From Sphingomonas phyllosphaerae (GTDB lineage: Bacteria; Pseudomonadota; Alphaproteobacteria; Sphingomonadales; Sphingomonadaceae), in NCBI GenBank assembly GCA_036946405.1, contig JAQIJC010000001.1, forward strand, positions 2,301,001-2,365,000: a DNA stretch of 64,000 nt, written 5' to 3'. Positions 61,020 to 64,000 of the stretch are shown piece after piece. Numbering within the stretch: position 1 is the stretch's first letter; the number at the start of each line of letters is the position of its first letter. The notes beneath the pieces were generated by a model. The model saw nothing but the letters and a program-made list of their open reading frames with translations, searched no databases and was not told where the DNA came from. The position numbers were made by a program, and so were the translations under genes.

Positions 61020-61580
61020 ATGGCGACCCGGCCCGTGACCCTGTGGGAACGTCTCGCGGCGTGGAGCCGCCGCAACCTGCCGACACGCGAGTCGATGGCG
61101 AACAGCCGCGTGCTGCGGCCGGTCGCGCATCGCGTGCTCGCGCCCGAGCTGTGGCGCTTCACGCGTCGATCGGTGCCGCGCGGGGTGGCGCTGGGGATGT
61201 TCACCGGCATCCTGATCCCGCTCGGGCAGATCCCGGCCTCGGCGGTGCTCGCGCTGCCGCTGCGTGCCAACGTGCCGGCGGCGGCGCTCACCACCTTCTT
61301 CACCAATCCGCTGACCACGCCATTGCTGTTCGTGATGTATTACAAGGTCGGCGACTGGTTGCTGCACCTCGATCGCTCGGTGCCCGGGCAGCCGCTGGGC
61401 GATGCGGTGCAGGCGGCGCCGGGCTGGATCGACTGGCTGTTGCAGGACGTCGGGCCGGCGACGGCGGTCGGGATGGTCGTCTGCTCGGTGATCGGCGCGC
61501 TGCTCGGTTACGGTTTGACGGCATTGTTGTGGCGGCTGTGGATCGCGCGCAAGTGGCGACACCGTCACCACGGTAACTAG
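61020..61580 (+). CDS. DUF2062 membrane protein
   Basis: 186 residues with three membrane segments (GVALGMFTGILIPLGQIPAS; FFTNPLTTPLLFVMYYKVG; GMVVCSVIGALLGYGL). FTNPLTTPLLF is the DUF2062 core. Role unknown. Two bases after smpB, so cotranscribed. Confidence 0.88.
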   Translation: MATRPVTLWERLAAWSRRNLPTRESMANSRVLRPVAHRVLAPELWRFTRRSVPRGVALGMFTGILIPLGQIPASAVLALPLRANVPAAALTTFFTNPLTTPLLFVMYYKVGDWLLHLDRSVPGQPLGDAVQAAPGWIDWLLQDVGPATAVGMVVCSVIGALLGYGLTALLWRLWIARKWRHRHHGN

Positions 61581-61644
61581 CGCAGGCGGTCACGGCTGGT
61601 TACAAACCCGGCATTCAGCGGCTTTCCCGAAGGATGCCTGGTAA

Positions 61645-63687
61645 ATGCGTTTGGTCACCATCACCGTTTCGTCGCTTCTGGCGCTCGTCCCCGCGGCCCT
61701 GCTCGCTCAAGCCGCGCAACAGCCCACGGCCACGCCAGCCGCTGCCGCCGATCGCCCCACCTATGGCACCTTCGGGTTCGACGCCGCGGGGATGGACCGG
61801 GGCGTGCAGCCGGGCGACGATTTCTACGGCTTCGTCAACGGCACCTGGGCGAAGAACACCGCGATCCCCGCCGACGAGTCGAACTACGGCGCGTTCAACG
61901 TGCTGCAGGACCTGTCGCGCGAACGGACCCGCACGATCCTCGAAGGCGCGAAGGGCGATCCGCGCTCGAAGATCGGCACCGCCTATGCGGCTTTTCTCGA
62001 CACCGCCGGCATCGAAAGCGCAGGGCTGAGACCGATTCAGCCGTGGCTGGCGAAGATCCGCAAGGTCGACAAGGCCGGCTATCCCGCGCTGCTCGCCGAG
62101 GCCGACCGCAACGGCGTCGACATTCCGTTCGGCCTGTACGTCGGGCAGGACGACAAGGACCCGGACACCTATGCGGTCAATTTGATGCAGAACGGGCTGG
62201 GGATGCCCGACCGTGATTATTATCTGTCGACCGACGCCAAGCTGATGCAGACCAAGGCCGCCTATCAGGCGCACCTTGCGAAGCTGCTGACGCTGGCGGG
62301 CGAGCCGAACGGCGAGGCGCGCGCCGCCGCGTTGGTGGCGTTCGAGACCGAGCTGGCGCGTGTCCACTGGACGCGCATCGACAGCCGCGACGCCGACAAG
62401 ACGTACAACAAGATGACGCTGGAGCAATTGCGCCAGAGCGCGCCGGGCTTCGACTTCGCGACCTTCCTCAAGGCCGAGAAGGCGAGCGCGCCGACGCTGA
62501 TCGTCGCGCAGCCGACCGCGATCACCGGCACCGCCAGGCTGATCGCCGCCACGCCGATCGCGGTGCTGCGCGACCAGTTGCTGGTGCGCAGCCTCGACGG
62601 TTTCGCCGACGTGCTGCCCAAGGCGATCGATGCCGAGAGCTTCGCGTTCAACGGTACGGTGCTGAGCGGCACGCCGCAGCAGCGCGAGCGCTGGAAGCGT
62701 GGCGTCAGCTTCACCTCGGAGGCGCTGACCGACGAGGTCGGCAAGGTCTATGTCGCGCGCTATTTTCCGCCCGAAACCAAGGCGGCGGCGGACGAGATGG
62801 TCAGGAACGTGCTCGCCGCGCTCGGCCACCGCGTCGAGAAGCTCGACTGGATGGCGCCCGAAACCAAGCAGAAGGCGCTGGCCAAGCTGGCCGCCTTCAC
62901 GCCGCGGATCGGCTATCCGGACCAATGGCGCGATTATTCGAACCTCGAGGTTCGCGCCAATGACGCGTTCGGCAACATGTTGCGCGCCAACCAGTGGCGG
63001 CATGACTATAACGTCACCAAGCTCGGCAAGCCGATCTATCGCTGGGAATGGGGCATGGCGCCGATGACGGTGAATGCGCAGGCCAATTTCGGGCTGGTCG
63101 CAATCACCTTCCCGGCGGCGATCCTCCAGCCGCCGTTCTTCGATCCAAAGGCCGACCCGGCGGTCAACTACGGCGGGATCGGTGCGGTGATCGGGCACGA
63201 GATCAGCCATCATTTCGACGATCAGGGTGCCAAGTACGACAGCAAGGGGCGGCTGACGCAATGGTGGACCGATGGCGATGTCCAAAAGTTCAAGGCGCTC
63301 AGCGAGCGGCTGGCCCGGCAATATGACGCCTATGAGCCGCTGCCGGGGATGCATGTGAAGGGTGAGCTGACGCTTGGCGAGAATTCGGCCGACCTCGCCG
63401 GTCTCGCCGCCGCGCACGATGCCTATGTCGCGACGCTTGGCGGCAAGCCCGCGCCGGTGATTGATGGCTTCACCGGCGACCAGCGCTTCTATCTCGGCTG
63501 GGCGCAGGTGTGGCGGCGCAACTATCGCGAGGCGAACCTGCGCCAGCGCCTGCTCACCGACCCGCACGCGCCGTCGGAGCAGCGCGGCAATATCGTGCGC
63601 AACATGGATCCATGGTACTCGGCCTATAATCCGCAGCCCGGCCAGAAACTGTATCTCGCGCCCGATGCGCGGGTGCGGATCTGGTGA
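61645..63687 (+). CDS. M13-family zinc metallopeptidase (neprilysin-like)
   Basis: 680 residues with a signal peptide, an N-terminal cap domain, and the zinc site H518-E-I-S-H522 (IGHEISHHFDDQGA) with the third ligand in GENSADLAGLAAAHDAY. HAPSEQRGN and the final W fit M13. Cleaves peptides outside the cytoplasm; substrate unknown. The ATG begins MRLVTITVSSLL, a signal sequence. Confidence 0.93.
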   Translation: MRLVTITVSSLLALVPAALLAQAAQQPTATPAAAADRPTYGTFGFDAAGMDRGVQPGDDFYGFVNGTWAKNTAIPADESNYGAFNVLQDLSRERTRTILEGAKGDPRSKIGTAYAAFLDTAGIESAGLRPIQPWLAKIRKVDKAGYPALLAEADRNGVDIPFGLYVGQDDKDPDTYAVNLMQNGLGMPDRDYYLSTDAKLMQTKAAYQAHLAKLLTLAGEPNGEARAAALVAFETELARVHWTRIDSRDADKTYNKMTLEQLRQSAPGFDFATFLKAEKASAPTLIVAQPTAITGTARLIAATPIAVLRDQLLVRSLDGFADVLPKAIDAESFAFNGTVLSGTPQQRERWKRGVSFTSEALTDEVGKVYVARYFPPETKAAADEMVRNVLAALGHRVEKLDWMAPETKQKALAKLAAFTPRIGYPDQWRDYSNLEVRANDAFGNMLRANQWRHDYNVTKLGKPIYRWEWGMAPMTVNAQANFGLVAITFPAAILQPPFFDPKADPAVNYGGIGAVIGHEISHHFDDQGAKYDSKGRLTQWWTDGDVQKFKALSERLARQYDAYEPLPGMHVKGELTLGENSADLAGLAAAHDAYVATLGGKPAPVIDGFTGDQRFYLGWAQVWRRNYREANLRQRLLTDPHAPSEQRGNIVRNMDPWYSAYNPQPGQKLYLAPDARVRIW

Positions 63688-63704
63688 TCGGCTGACCGAC
63701 GGTG

Positions 63705-64000
63705 ATGCGGCTCGCCACGATCGAGAAGGAACGCCGGTGGCTCGACGGCGGAGTCGCCGCGCTGGCGATCGCCGGCGTCGCCGGGATGGCCGCGGCCGCG
63801 CTGATCCTGTGGCTGGTGGGCGATGCGCTGGTCGCGGGCGGCTTCCTCGCGGCGGCTTTGGTGCTGGCAGGCGCGGGCGCAGCGGTCGTGCGGCTGCGAC
63901 GCGCCACCGACGCGGCGGTTCTGGTCAGTTATGACTGGGAATTGCTGCGGGTCATGGCGGAGGCGAGCCCGGACGGCGTCGCGATTACCGACCGCAGCGG
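63705..64000 (+). CDS. CckA-like sensor histidine kinase, 5' part (cut by window end)
   Basis: The first 98 codons only. Two membrane helices (GVAALAIAGVAGMAAAALIL; AGGFLAAALVLAGAGAAVV) followed by YDWELLRVMAEASPDGVAIT, a PAS start. Alphaproteobacterial CckA, which controls the cell cycle through CtrA, has two helices and then PAS domains, and lies near dapA/smpB in several relatives. The kinase and receiver parts are outside the window, so another PAS kinase is possible. Confidence 0.55.
   Translation, partial: MRLATIEKERRWLDGGVAALAIAGVAGMAAAALILWLVGDALVAGGFLAAALVLAGAGAAVVRLRRATDAAVLVSYDWELLRVMAEASPDGVAITDRS

Overview
The window reads as chromosomal DNA of a high-GC alphaproteobacterium of the Sphingomonas type. 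The signs are a PEPxxWA-CTERM surface protein, tandem TonB/peptidase-type housekeeping genes, many M28/M13/DUF885 peptidases, a CckA-like kinase next to smpB and dapA, and families of short palindromic intergenic repeats sitting between convergent genes. No rRNA, CRISPR array, prophage structural gene or intact transposase was seen; there is one tRNA (Pro, anticodon UGG).

Layout. 0-6.3 kb: pspF-like sigma-54 activator, superoxide dismutase, TonB-dependent siderophore receptor, and a DUF2231-like membrane protein coupled to a PQQ-type sugar dehydrogenase lipoprotein. 6.3-16 kb: translation and secretion core, with mtaB-ftsY-yciB on the minus strand and ffh, rpsP, rimM, trmD, rplS on the plus strand. 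The usually tight rpsP-rimM-trmD-rplS run is interrupted by a thioredoxin-reductase-like flavoprotein, a vapBC toxin-antitoxin pair and a small membrane protein. 16.1-19 kb: a compact type III polyketide synthase / methyltransferase / flavoprotein operon. 19-24.6 kb: rarA, a YqjI-like PadR repressor with DUF2218 behind a pair of palindromic operators, a glycosyltransferase and a CPA2 antiporter. 24.7-31.4 kb: a DUF885 peptidase, then a sugar-catabolic operon (LgoD-like dehydrogenase, FucP-like symporter, IclR regulator, fuconolactonase-like hydrolase) and a DsbA-like protein. 31.6-41.3 kb: zinc/cation exporter, hybrid histidine kinase, SDR, a TAT-exported subunit plus GMC flavoprotein dehydrogenase pair, an O-antigen-ligase-like protein and a PEP-CTERM protein.

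41.3-49.2 kb looks like an accessory, partly decayed island ending at the 3' end of tRNA-Pro. It holds a MocR fragment, a LysR and an MFS gene that have both lost their 5' halves at one junction, an AraC gene with an in-frame amber codon, and intact genes for acetyltransferases, a MarR-GNAT fusion, an aldo/keto reductase, a phosphoesterase and a YcaQ-type glycosylase. 49.3-64 kb is core again: two paralogous small lipoproteins, two M28 peptidases, ettA, a Uma2 nuclease-like protein, a NYN/LOTUS protein, greB, a soluble lytic transglycosylase, dapA, smpB, DUF2062, an M13 peptidase and the start of a CckA-like kinase cut by the window end.

The most attractive leads are the type III PKS operon, the PadR/DUF2218 operon with its tandem palindromes, and the deletion and nonsense scars in the tRNA-Pro island. 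All functional statements rest on motif recognition by eye; no database search was run.
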